Assembly: GCA_907165135.1 (NCBI GenBank)
Contig: OU015567.1
Coordinates: 12,095,001 to 12,159,000, forward strand
DNA length: 64,000 nucleotides
Direction of reading: 5' to 3'
Origin: Oikopleura dioica
Lineage: Eukaryota; Chordata; Appendicularia; Copelata; Oikopleuridae
Of this stretch, positions 50,122 to 61,017 are shown in pieces; position 1 is the first letter of the stretch; each line of letters opens with the position of its first letter. Under the pieces are notes generated by a model. The model saw only the letters and a list, made by a program, of their open reading frames with translations, was not told the DNA's origin and ran no database searches. A program made the position numbers and the translations under genes.

Positions 50122-50475
50122 TCAGAGAAAGAACGTAAAAAGTTTCGCGGGAAAGAAGTTTGCATCGCTCGTGGTGGAATTAGAAGCTGCATTGTTTGTG
50201 CGCTTTCGGTAGTTATTTGCCGGTTGTTGTGTTGCATACGCGGCGGAAGTCGAGTTCACCTGAACACGGTTCACGCCACTTTGTCGACGGCGCGCTAGGA
50301 TTTTTCTAAAGCGAAGAGCGGGGAAGTCGCCTCCTATGTCAAGAAGCAACGCGGAATTTAGAAACACATACTTTCGTGCAACACTCAAATCTTCAGTGCT
50401 CACCAAATCTAACGTTTCTAATGAAGCCTCTTCTTCATCTTCTTTCCCATGCCAAAATGTAATAGCAATTATCAC
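50122..50475 (-). CDS. Uncertain ORF, possibly two exons
   Basis: A 117-codon frame holding KEDEEEASLETLDL, then SALLLDIGGDFPALRFRK and a Ser/Thr/Asn-rich end. A donor after ETLDL (GTGAGC) and an acceptor (GACATAG) would give an alternative short end, EATSPLFALEKS. I cannot tell whether this is coding. Confidence 0.22.
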   Translation of the reverse strand: MIIAITFWHGKEDEEEASLETLDLVSTEDLSVARKYVFLNSALLLDIGGDFPALRFRKILARRRQSGVNRVQVNSTSAAYATQQPANNYRKRTNNAASNSTTSDANFFPAKLFTFFL

Positions 50476-51187
50476 CTTGCGAATTCATATTGAAACAAGT
50501 ATCGTCAATAAAAAGATTCTTTGGAAAATCATGCAACAAGCAATTTTATTAGTTTGATAAATATGTTTTTGGCATAAAAATATAGACTCAGTCTAGATTT
50601 TCCTGGACAAGGAATTTGATAATACCAATTTGTTTAATATCAAGGATTGCATCTAGAGCGTTTTTATTTCAACGGAATACGGTATTTATGGAAAATAGAA
50701 AATAAACAATGAAGAGGGAATTTTTGATTGAGCAAGCTTCAAAGATAAGCTCTTACTAATCAAATTGATGTCCAATTATAATTGTTGTTGCATAATGCTT
50801 TTTGGGGCAAACTTGAACATAACAAACCCCCCTTGTTGTCAATAAACACAAGCCAAGTTCGTTTCATTTCAAATAGGAAAAAAACATGTGTTCCGAAGAA
50901 CTGAAAAAGGCTTAATTGCTTTTTGCAAACAAATCAGGGAGAACAACGTGATGCACATTTGTTGCGAATGCGATTAATGGCTGAGCAGAGTGCCCACTGA
51001 ATGTAATGTTTCCACGATAATTAGACGAGAGGATTAACATTTCTTCCTCAATTTCAGAGAATAAACATTTACAACATTTTTGCGCTAATGAGACTTGATT
51101 TATTTATTTGAAACATGCAGATCATGATTGATGATGAAGATCGGAATCGTGGAAAACTGAACATACTATTGACCTACCAAAGTTTAT

Positions 51188-51654
51188 CTAAGGACAAGTG
51201 CTCTTTTTGACTTGAAGAGTGATGATTCCCGCCTGAAACAGGAACTCGATACAGCCTGCTGCGGTCATACTCTCTATGGCTGCGATAACGACGCCGCCGA
51301 CTATGTAAATCGTGTACCTTTTATAATTTTAATTAAGAAATCTGATGGCTAATTTTATCTCTTACGCGCCAAGAGCACACCCAGCAACGACAACAACAGT
51401 TCCGAAAACCTCGGACTGGACGAATTGGGAGGCTCCTTCGAAAAAATCGCTTATGATTCCCATTTTGATTTTCTCTCCCAAGTGCGAGTTTTTTCCTTCA
51501 GAATCATCTATTTTATGTCTTCTGTTTTCCCTTTTACACCGCCGTATTAAAAAAGCTGTTTTTTTATGATTTACTCACTCAAAGAGCCGTAATCTTTCAC
51601 CTCGATACTTTCATAAATCTTACCGGCTTTATTAGCTGACTCAAAATCCGTCAT
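51188..51654 (-). CDS. Small multi-helix membrane protein, three exons
   Basis: Exons on the minus strand: 51654-51579, 51507-51366, 51317-51188. Both introns are GT-AG (71 and 48 bases) and all phases agree, giving 115 residues. The hydrophilic N-terminus begins MTDFESANKAGKIYESIEVK. An amphipathic stretch (KIKMGIISDFFEGASQFVQ) is followed by two hydrophobic helices (VFGTVVVVAGCALGAYTIYI and VGGVVIAAIESM) and a last weakly hydrophobic one (IEFLFQAGIITL), then a basic tail ending STCP. I do not recognise the family. Size and position suggest kinship with the other small membrane proteins here, but sequence similarity is weak. Confidence 0.7.
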
Positions 51655-52098
51655 TTTATATTTTCGAAAAGGTCAAGTTTTAGAAGTGACGCAAGATTGT
51701 GCGATTTAAAACAACGGCTGTCCGTTAATCTTTACTCGATATCCGTTGAAGGATGGATTAGTTCTCCAAGAATGTGCTTTGCAGAAAACATTCGAAAATC
51801 CAAATCTCTATTTTTCTTATCACGTGGCCTGGTTTACCCACGGGGAGGGGCTTATCGATGCTGGAATCTTTGCATGAGCCACCAATGGATCCGTTAAGGG
51901 CGTCGGCGTTTCCTCTTTTACTGCCTTAATCATTACCCTTTTTAGCTTTAGGGATGACCTTAATACAGTCCTTCGAATCTCATTTTCCGTGTTCTTTTTT
52001 CGTTCCCTTCTAAGAGTGGCTCTTAACGATTTCTAGAGTAACAATGTTCTAATCAAAGATTGATAAGGGTGGAAAAAAGTTCAAGCCGATTGCAAGTG

Positions 52099-52311
52099 TT
52101 ATCCCGTGACCCCCGAGGAAGCTGTCGATTGTCTCTGGAAGTGATAAAATCCAAGACTGCGAAGACCGAACTGGAAGCGCCTTGATAAGAGTTGCTGTAC
52201 TTTAGCCACAGTGTTTTTTAAGGAAATAGTGGCACGTACCGGCGGAGCCAGACAAAGTTTGAATAAGGAGATGTACGGGTGAATTGAGTAAGTGGCAAGA
52301 GAGCAAGCCAC
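52099..52311 (-). CDS. Possible small two-exon gene
   Basis: It starts MACSLATYSIHPYISLFKLC. A 45-base GT-AG intron (52,195-52,239) then leads to QLLSRRFQFGLRSLGFYHFQ and a Ser-rich end (STASSGVTG). 55 residues if spliced, 70 if not, since the intron length is a multiple of three. Intron length and borders are typical for this genome. The product is basic, with no clear domain. It is upstream of, and on the same strand as, the gene at 51,188-51,654. Confidence 0.38.
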   Translation of the reverse strand: MACSLATYSIHPYISLFKLCLAPPVRATISLKNTVAKVQQLLSRRFQFGLRSLGFYHFQRQSTASSGVTG

Positions 52312-55300
52312 TTGGTCTACGGGCGGTCAATTTTAGGCTCAATCAAGGGCGGATTTTAATAGAAAGGTCCTTCATACTTTCTTTCTAAAATGCGAAAGGA
52401 ACCTCTTAAGGGGGCCACATCGAGAATCCCGGATTTTGAGCCGACCCTCTTAAGACTTCACAATCGAATCGTTTACAAGTTTCAAGTCTTTTTTGCTCTA
52501 CCACTTTTATTGGAGGCATTCAAAGGTAATTATGGAACCATTTAAACGAAAATTGCTGGCGAAAAAAGTGGCTTGGCCGGAGCTTATCACACAATTCGGC
52601 GCCTCAAGAGCTCTAAAGTCGCCGTTGTATTCTTTTGGCGGCGGGTGCTTGTGTGATATCTATCTCTTGTGCATATCAGTGCTCAAGACGGGCTGAGACT
52701 TCAATGTAAAGTTTTTGTATTATCGCGTAAGAGTGTATTTAGCGAACAAGCGATTAGCCTGAAAAGCGCTCACATAACACAATGGCTAAGCGTAAACTAT
52801 TTTGTTCCTTAGAATAACATTCAGAAGAGTAATCTTCATTTTTTTCTCGAATTGGAGACATTTCTTATCCGCCTTGAACCAAGTGAAGATAAGTTGCTAA
52901 GCCAATTATTGAAAATACGGATAAGAAAAACAGCCCCTCTTCGAAATTCTCTAAAATAAGCCGATCAATAAGACTCTTAATATAACTAAGAAAATGATGA
53001 TTTTTCAGCAATAGCAGGTTAAAGTTGATAAAAAAGAGCGTTCCAATTTCCAAATTTGAACCAAAAACTTACTGTATTTTGAAAATAACTTGTTCAAAGA
53101 AGCACCAACAAATTAAGCCTTTATCAAAAGTTCGGGGCGCATCCTAATCCCCTCGTTCCAAGTGCTTCTAGCCGTGTATCAACATCCATCAACACTCGGC
53201 CCGCGTTTCCTTCAAAACTGACCCAATTGAATGCAGTAATTTACTGTAGCGGCTTCTGGGAACTTTGGACTGCGAAGGTCATTAGGTGTTTCGTTGAATT
53301 TCCTTCTATGCCGGCACTGGCCAAGAATTCAAAAACGGAAGTGGCTTTACGTAATCGCCGACGCCTAATGAGCCGACTCTAGAATCACGTGAAATCAACC
53401 GATTGGAGCAGCGCTTCTAATATTCATTTCCGACACAGATAAATTTATACCGATGCCGTAAGTTAATCACAATTTTGCAAAACAATTTTACAATTTTACA
53501 ACTCCGGTTTCTCAATTTAAAGAATGATCAATTGCCTAAATGCGAGGCTCGTCATCTGGCTTAATTAGAATTTCCTGCGTAACGCGGCCAATTCCAAAAT
53601 CTGTCAAGACTTCAATTCGCAGACAAACCCAATTTAAATCGCTTGAGCTTTTTTCTTGCTCCTTTTTTAACGAGGTCGGTTTTGGTTTTTATTTCAAGAA
53701 TGATTTTTTCGTCTAACTGGAAGTCGAGTTTTAAAAGAAAAGATACATTTTTCTCGGCGAAATTTCTTCATTTTAATGCTTTTTGTGATCATGGGTCATA
53801 ATAAAATAGGAACCCCTATTTCATCTAGGAGCATAGAAGATAAGCTGATCTGCGTGACCTCTGAAGAACGTGTCCAGCTTTAGATTAAAATTCGGCTTTC
53901 GTTAAATCTTTTTTTATCATTTGTCGATTCTTTGGCTCAGTCTGCGGCCGATCGGCAGACCACACAGCTGATGTCATTAAGGCGGCTTATTCCGAGCTCC
54001 ATCCACGTTTCATTTCCCCCGAATCCGGACTTATCTGCCTGATTGATGAAATGATCTTTTAGCTTCTTCATTTTCTATGTTTTCAATTGATACAATCATC
54101 AACCTTCTTTGTCTACATTCCGACATTTCACTAGCGATCAATTCAAGCGGCGATAATTTCCATGAAATTAGTAATTATCCGTCGCTTCTTACAATCATTT
54201 ACATAATCCTTGGAAAATATCTCTAACTCAATTTTACCTTTGACGTTTTCGCTTATATAAAACCAAGTAATTCTTATTCCTTACATAAAACTCGAAAATA
54301 CATGTATTGAAAGTTAGCCAGTTCGATAAAATTATTAGTTCGAATCCGTGAGTTTTTTCATTCGTAAGTAGCATGTACTTCAAACATTTTGATCAAACAA
54401 GAACGGGAAAAAAGCGGGGATTTAGGCGACATTACAAAAATATTGTAAAACAAGAAAATATATTTGAGAAAAATGAAATTGAATACGTTGAATTCTAATT
54501 CCGGAAGGAGCTGCGATTCTGTTAGACGTATGTACTCAGTTAAAGTCGAGTTCACCAAGAGACAATTTCTTGCTATTGGCGAGGTTACTGTTTCAGAGCT
54601 ACAGACCTTCATGAACGTTAATCCTCGCGTTTCCATCCGGGTCTAGAATTAGTTCTGCCTTCTTTTTGCTCCAAAAAAAGCTGCTGACTTGTGGCCGGAA
54701 AGATTTCCGGTCCCATCGTCATCTGATTACCTAATCGTCTCTCCAGTCTTGGTACTTCTATTTCCGTATTTTCAAAACTAAGGAAAAACTGGCCTTTTGA
54801 TCGTCAGAGAAAAACATTCTCTTTAGAGGATTCAGTCTAAAAGTTTCAGTTATCTTTTAGTATGCTAGGTATCTCCTTGAATGTTGCCACAAAATGCTTT
54901 GCAACCTTCCGTTATTTTCTTGCTAATTACTGGCATAGAAGATTTCTAGCGGCATGTGCTCAAAATCATTTGAATGCCTGTTTTGCTTTCTATGCGATTC
55001 GCTAACAGATCTAGTCAATTTCAATTAGCAAAGACGATTATTCTCTATAATATGATTTTCTGCGAAAGAACTTTTTGTTCATTGTTTTTTCTCTAAATTG
55101 AAAGAGAACATGTTCAATCAAGTTATACCGCAATTGCCGCTTATTTTCAAAGCATCATTCTAGTGCTCATCTTTTTGCTAAAAGTAGATAAAAATTGGAA
55201 GATCAAATATTTCTGAATTTGGAAGCGCGCCTTATCAATAGTTTTACAAGCGATTTATATTTGACTTTATGGTTACGGCAAATAGAAAAAGTCGAATCTC

Positions 55301-55336
55301 TCAGAATGATTTGACTCTACCTTTTGATTTTCGAAA
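52312..55336. other. Sparse region with orphan coding-like patches
   Basis: Two GC-richer patches stand out. Around 53,124-53,225 the minus strand reads GNAGRVLMDVDTRLEALGTR, ending GCAPNF; around 53,937-54,060 it reads NQADKSGFGGNETWMELGIS, then CVVCRSAAD. They may be exons of one minus-strand gene, but I could not splice them in phase, and the plus strand is also open in the second patch. A plus-strand frame at 54,470-54,646 contains SVKVEFTKRQFLAIGEVTVS. No family is assigned to any of them. Confidence 0.3.
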
Positions 55337-56124
55337 ATGAGTCGAAGAATAAGCCCTGATTTTTTACCTGGAGAATGTTTTGCAGAGTCCAAAAAACTGG
55401 AAAAGATGATGATCGATAAATTCGAAGAACAGAAACAAGAAATTTCGAGAATTTCAACATTGCTTCAGGATATTCAGAAGAAGGTTGAAATACTTAGTGA
55501 GAAGTTCAAGGAAGAAGAGAAAATCGAGGAGGAAATTTTTATGCATGGCCTGAAGAAGAGTCAATACGATTATTTGGCTAAATTTGGGTTAATTATGGGG
55601 ATGTCAACATTTTAAAAAGTTCTTTAGTGCGATAGGACATTTCGCAGAAAAGGACGAATGGTCGACATTTGGGGGCAAAAAGTCGATATCAACAAACAAG
55701 AGCGCCCAAACGCTGCTTCTTCTTGCGCTAGAAAGTGGATTGACAAAGTTTTCATTAAAAGCGACAGGCGCTAAATTCAGTCTAAAACACGAGTGCTCAT
55801 CGATTCGATATAATTATGATCGTGTTGATGGACACTTTGCTGAGCTGAGTTTGGCAGTTCAGACGAAAGGTAGTAAGCTTCACAATTTGTTAAAGTATGT
55901 TCAGCGAAAACAATCTTATCTTAGGCGAGAAACGGGAGTTTATTGCTGATTGCTTTGCGATTAATTCAGTGACTGGAATTCAAGAGGCCAAAATTGGAAG
56001 CAGAAAAACGTCAGAAGCGAAAGTTGTTTCCTTCAGATTTGATCTAAAGTCGACAAAAGCCGAGTCTATCTACTACCGATTTCATGTGACCATTCTTAAC
56101 TGTATCTCTGTCAACTGTATTTGA
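55337..56124 (+). CDS. Coiled-coil protein of unknown family
   Basis: Exons 55337-55587, 55628-55869, 55925-56124, with GT-AG introns of 40 and 55 bases; phases agree exactly, giving 230 residues. Residues 1-80 are a charged helix, probably a coiled coil (SKKLEKMMIDKFEEQKQEIS, EILSEKFKEEEKIEEE). The rest looks like a beta-rich domain (FSLKATGAKFSLKHECSSI, HFAELSLAVQTKG, VVSFRFDLKST, YYRFHVTILNC). No signal peptide or membrane segment. The domain is not one I recognise. A degenerate relative follows directly downstream. Confidence 0.68.
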
Positions 56125-56346
56125 ATTGTTTCTGAATTTTATTTTTCATATAGAAACGCGATCTTACTGGAGCCCAGCCGTCTTGATTTTGTAATTTTCT
56201 TTAGCGCGCGATTTTGGAAAGATTTTCATGTTCCGACTCTGAGTTTAATAAAAAAGAGAGAGAAGGACCACGTGGGAGCGTTCTAAACGTGAACCGAAGC
56301 CATATTGGAAAGTATAAAGATTACAAACGCTGCCTGTATTTGAAAG

Positions 56347-56946
56347 CATGAGAGTGAACATTCTACTCAAAGATTACAAAATCGACGAGGTTTAGAAGAA
56401 TACCGCTGAAGTAACCATTTTTGAAGGCATAAAAATTATTCAAGGAAAAAGCAAGCCGTCAGCAGAAGAAACGTTTTTAGAATGTTTAAGTCAGCAAAAA
56501 AGTATGTGCGCGAAAATGGACGTCCGAATTTTCGCCACGTTTTCGAATATAGGCGTATATTTGGCGAGTGTGTAAAAATGATTTTTGTTGTTTGTGAGAA
56601 TGGCTCGAGTGGCGACTTAGCCGCGGCGACGATTCTATTTCAACTACAGTGTCACACGTGGGAGCGGCGACTTGGGATCGTGAATCCAGATCCCTCATTC
56701 GTGAATTTAGGAAATGACACTCGAACACATTCGCCCGTTAGAGTCCTTTTAATTTCATTTTTAGAGTCTCCAAATTAAAAAAGTAGAAGCGCTAGAATTC
56801 AAAGTACTCGGCGCTGACCCGACAGCGAATCTGTGTGAGCTGAGCTGCCACAAAGAAAACAAGAACGTGTCAAAAATGCATTCAATCAGCGTGAACTGCT
56901 TCACTATTAAAAATTGTAATCTGCCTTTACCGAAATATACGCGTTA
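56347..56946 (+). pseudogene. Decayed tandem relative of the 55.3-kb gene
   Basis: A frame starting MRVNILLKDYKIDEV meets a TAG and continues in the same frame as KNTAEVTIFEGIKIIQGKSK to IFATFSNIGVYLASV. A later piece reads VEALEFKVLGADPTANLCEL and ends near HSISVNCFTIKNC. These stretches align in order with parts of the preceding gene (GGKKSISTNKSAQT, HFAELSLAV, VVSFRFDLKST, ILNCISVNC). No consistent set of introns restores one frame, so I call it a likely broken paralogue. It could be functional with unusual introns. Confidence 0.4.
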
Positions 56947-57069
56947 AAAATTCATTGTTCCTGACAAAATATGCCCTACTAAATTGACCCTGTTGTAGAT
57001 CAAAATCAATTTCTACTGTAGTATCTTTGCTAGGCAATCTTGGAAACCATACATGAGGGATGGTCTTTG

Positions 57070-57195
57070 AATGCTTATTTTTAGCGGCTTCGTTTTTTAA
57101 AAGAGCCGCTATGTGGTTTTGGACCCTCGTCAGACCCGAGATCTTTCGGACCCTGGATCCGAGCCCCTGACTGGACACAGGTTGCCGAGCTAAGA
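57070..57195. repeat. Diverged CTGACTCAGG-family element
   Basis: It contains the family's hairpin-like centre (TAGCGGCTTC...AAGAGCCGCTATG) and, to the right, CCCCTGACTGGACACAGGTTGCC. The left arm is not clear. Confidence 0.45.
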
Positions 57196-57845
57196 CTAAT
57201 TTGAAATGGATGAGCGATGAGTACAGGGAAAATTTCGAAATCTGCGGTGTGATTGAACGCATTCTAAAAACTGGCATCGAGCGCATTTCTTACAGGTGTT
57301 AACATTCTTCTTATCAGAGTATCCGCGCCTTAAATGACACGAGCGTTTTACGAGGCTACTCAAGCAATGTTGGTGCCTACTTCTTCTGAAGCAATCTGTT
57401 TCGTAAGCGAAGTTTTTAAGCATTTACAGACACTTGCGTCATCCTCAAAAAGCGAATATTAAACGTAATTCTCGCATCTCAAGTGCATTTTTGAGGGGCG
57501 CTTTAGAAAAATCGCGCAATGTGAGAAAAGAATTGTTTCAAAGCGTCGAGTTTCAAGCAGTACAGCCTCGTAACCACGTGACAGAAATCTCAAGAGTGAG
57601 GACATTATAAGGCTGATTTTACAGATTCGATTTCAGAACTGTTCTTTTCCAACCTGTAGCACCGCGATTCTCATTACTAAATGACGAAGTTTTGCTTTTT
57701 TTTTGACTCATTGCAGTTTCGAGTAAAAAACGACGTAAACACCACAGAATCGCGGTACTACAACTTTTTCCCTTTATTATGCGCCCTTTCTTTCGGAATT
57801 TAAAATTTCAATAATAATAAACCCAGGTAAGAATGACGCTTTTCA

Positions 57846-58076
57846 TTACTTGGTACCGAAGAATCTAAGTAAAGTATGATTCCAAGGGGCAATAAGGAAT
57901 AGCCGATGTGACTTCACGTTCGTAATTGAATATTTATCATCAACATGTATCAGTTTTTTATCTCCCGTATTTGACGTAAAATATATAGTTCTTTTATCGC
58001 CTGAAAACATTGTAAGCAGGCAGTATCCGCGAGATGCCAAAATAAGCCAATTTAAAATCTCAAAACACATTTGCAA
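57846..58076 (-). CDS. Possible small gene, unknown
   Basis: A 76-codon frame starts MQMCFEILNWLILASRGYCL, which is signal-peptide-like. After an internal acceptor-like ATGTTTTCAG it continues as GDKRTIYFTSNTGDKKLIHV to HRLFLIAPWNHTLLRFFGTK. The second part has the look of real protein and may be a terminal exon. It lies about 200 bases from the plus-strand RRM gene, pointing away from it. Unrecognised. Confidence 0.32.
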   Translation of the reverse strand: MQMCFEILNWLILASRGYCLLTMFSGDKRTIYFTSNTGDKKLIHVDDKYSITNVKSHRLFLIAPWNHTLLRFFGTK

Positions 58077-58280
58077 GACTCCCTTTTCGAAAACAAAGGA
58101 AAGCTTGTCATAATATTGTTGCGAAGTTTACATCGGTTCAAAGCAGACTATTAGACCGTAATTGTGGTTTTACGAAGTTTAGTCTAACAGTAATCGGTTG
58201 TGTGCATTTGGAGTCACGTTTCTGATCAAATAAAGTGATTCTGCACTTGATTCGTTAAAAAAGTCTCGTGCAAGAGAAAA

Positions 58281-58973
58281 ATGTCAAATGCACCAGATAA
58301 AGCGTCGACAGTTGACTGTAGTGAGCTTGACTCCATCAGAACTCCATCAGAGTTTCAAGATAATCAGAGCAATTCCTCTGGACTTTCGGACGATGACGTC
58401 GGGAGAATGATCAAACAAACATTAGATCCGGTTTGGGCCGCTATTCACGAAATTAATAAAGACCGTTTTACAATGATATCAAAAATCAAAGAGCTCGAAG
58501 AACAAGTCAAAAATTTGACGAATGAAAATGCAAATTTGAAGAACGAGGCCGACACTTTGCGTCAGAACGACCGGTATTTTGAAGGCGAATTGGAAAAACT
58601 TGGAGTCGAAAATCAACAGCTAAAGAACCATAGTAAAGAATTACGTTTGATTTCTCAGCAAGAAATAATCAAAACCGAAATATTTGTTGGACCCCTCCCT
58701 CAAGATATGAAAAAAGAAGATATAAAAAGAGTATTTGAGGAATTTGGCGAAGTCCAGCAAATCAAAAGAGATTCCGTCAACAAACGAAACTGTTCAATCA
58801 TTTTCAAATCTGAAGAAAGCGTCGAAAAGGCTCTTCAACGTAGGGTAAGTCTTCAAAATTTTCTGCAGTCTCGTTCTTGTTTTTAGGATCTTATTGTTTG
58901 GAAAAGTCAAAATCTGAATATACAGAGGGCAGTTGATAACAAAGGCAAAGAAGACAAACGACGAACACTGTAG
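58281..58973 (+). CDS. Coiled-coil and RRM RNA-binding protein
   Basis: Two exons, 58281-58844 and 58887-58973, with a 42-base GT-AG intron, make 216 residues. N-terminus: acidic, Ser-rich. Residues about 55-125: heptad-like coiled coil (ISKIKELEEQVKNLTNENAN, LEKLGVENQQLKNHSKEL). Residues about 133-200: one RRM, with RNP2 as IFVGPLP, helix KEDIKRVFEEFGEV, RNP1 degenerate as CSIIFKS (the usual aromatic residues partly missing), then EKALQRRDLIVWKSQNLNIQ. The short tail is basic. The coiled coil suggests a dimer that binds RNA, but RNP1 divergence makes RNA affinity uncertain. I cannot match it to a named RRM family. Confidence 0.85.
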
Positions 58974-61017
58974 AGTCTATTTCCAACAGCTTTGCACAAA
59001 ATTTCAATTGAGGATGAAAGTCAAGTGTATGTTTTATATTAATACCAATTATTGAGATTGCACATCTTTGATTTATTAAGATAAGGCGGTTTTAATAAAG
59101 GTATTTAAAAAAATATGTTATTTTCAAATTAGAAGGCGTAAAAGCGGCGTTTCTTATATACCGAATTCGATTTTTTTAAAGGTTTTTAACTCCAAAATAG
59201 CCATTTTTAGGGCTTTAAGCCTCTCGTATCCCACATTCAATACCAATTGTGCTAAATTTTTGTGGGTGGGGGTTTTTTACCATGCAGCATGGTCCATGCT
59301 GAATTCGGTACTGATGAGAAAAAACGGTTTTAAAATTTTTTTTTTCTGCGTCCGACCCTACTGTAGACTCTTAATTAATAGACTCAATGAAGGAAGGTTA
59401 CAATTATCCTGAGGATCATCCTCAGGATACCCTCTAGAAGTGAATCCTGAGGATTGTCCTCAGGATACCTTTCATAAACCTATCCTGAGGATAAGACACA
59501 GGATACACTCTAGAAACGAATCCTGGGTATCAGATCATAAAATTTCTTCGATAAAATTAGTCCTGAGGATAAGAAAAAACTGACAGATTCAGTCCCAGAG
59601 TTAACTACAAGACAGGCGCGGAGCGCACACACGCTCCTTGACTTAGAACCGCGCAAATCTTTTCCTCAGAAATCATCTTTGATAGGTATCCTAGGGTCGA
59701 TCCTCAGGATACGCTTTTAAAAGGTATCCTGAGGATTGTCCTCAGGATTCATTTCTGGAGGGTATCCTGAGGATGATCCTCAGGATAATTGTATACTTCC
59801 TCAATGAAGCCTCTGAGGGTCTGTCAATGAAATAACTTTTGTTATGAATGTTATGATTAAATTATGCGCATTACCGTAAAATCATCAAATATCCACAGGT
59901 CCACGGAAAAACTCTCACTCTAAGACCCTGACTAAGAATGAAAGTGTTGATTTAACCCCCTGCCGCGTGGCTTAGCCGCACTTAGTATTTGTCGAATTCC
60001 ATGCATCTCTCCGGGAGAAATAACTTCTCATAATTCATGCTCAGCGCTAAATTTCATCACCCGCCGAGCACTGCGAAATTTGAAGGGCGAACAAATCCAA
60101 ATCCACTTTATAAAGCACGGTGTTGAAATTTCAGGAGAAAATAAACGAGCTGAAAATTGAAGTTTGAAAAATTAAAAGATTTGGAAACTACTGCTTCACG
60201 ATTTTTAACAAGAAAACGGCTGATAAGGGGAAATTGAGTTTTACGATCAGCGCTAAGTCGATCAAAATTGTCGATTAGCGTGCGAATTTCAGGAAATCGC
60301 CTTCTTCCCAAAAACACCTGTTACAAGCCGTAACGATCGAGCGAAAATCAGAGGGCGCAAAAACTCGCCCAAGAGAAAGCTATAAAATCAGAAACCGATC
60401 GAATTTGAAAGTACAGTCACTCAGCTTCTGATTTTGAAGAGACGATTGACGGGCAAATATTTGGTAAGAGCAATCAAAAATACAATATTTTTTACTAAGA
60501 AAATAGTCGATTGATAAATCAGAAGTATGATAAAAAGTTAAAAAAAAGTATGTCTCATTTTAACGGGCGAATTCTCCCGGAAAGTCGTTATTTCAACTGA
60601 TTTTAATTAAAATTACAAAAGCTTTTTTAAGAAATCGAATATCAAAATCGGAGTTTTTCATAATCCCCTAGCTTTGAATTTCGGAGATAAAGATAACTTC
60701 ATCCAGTAAGAATTAATGGTCATCTAGTAATCTTAGAATTTCATGGGATGAAAATGAAACTCATAAAATCACTCTATAATTTTCCACTTCTGAGAATTTC
60801 CTTCAGATCTCGAGTATACAAAACTGCAATAACCGAAATCCACCGTGACGATCCTCTTTTGACCCCAAGAGCTGCTCAAAGAGTACTTCAAAAAATCTGT
60901 GCGTTTGGAAGATCAAACAACCACCGCCGCCTGAAATCGCCATCTGCTGAAGCGCCCCCTTCTAAGATCCATTTTTTCCGACTTCCGTTTTGTTCGATTT
61001 TCGAAAAGAATCAGAAG
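58974..61017. other. Spacer with palindromic element
   Basis: Holds the 411-bp element at 59,391-59,801 and a small hairpin (CAGCATGGTCCATGCTG, about 59,285-59,301). The frame entering the PA-domain gene is open in phase upstream of its start (60,748-61,017), but that part is basic and not domain-like, so it was treated as 5' untranslated sequence. Confidence 0.5.
59391..59801. mobile_element. Palindromic CCTCAGGATA-repeat element
   Basis: The outer about 100 bases at each end are inverted copies (left AGGAAGGTTACAATTATCC, right reverse complement AGGAAGTATACAATTATCC). Inside them the unit ATCCTGAGGAT/ATCCTCAGGAT recurs about every 20-35 bases, itself nearly palindromic, so each arm also folds internally. 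A 6-base direct repeat CAATGA borders the element (59,385-59,390 and 59,802-59,807); it might be read as 8 bases with a shorter left arm. No coding capacity. Confidence 0.8.

Noticed and set aside
54343-54360. TTCGAATCC resembling a tRNA T-loop
   Set aside because: No matching acceptor stem, D-arm or anticodon arm upstream.
60748-61017. In-frame upstream extension of the PA-domain gene
   Set aside because: Adding it would bury the signal peptide about 90 residues inside the protein; the extension is basic and not domain-like.
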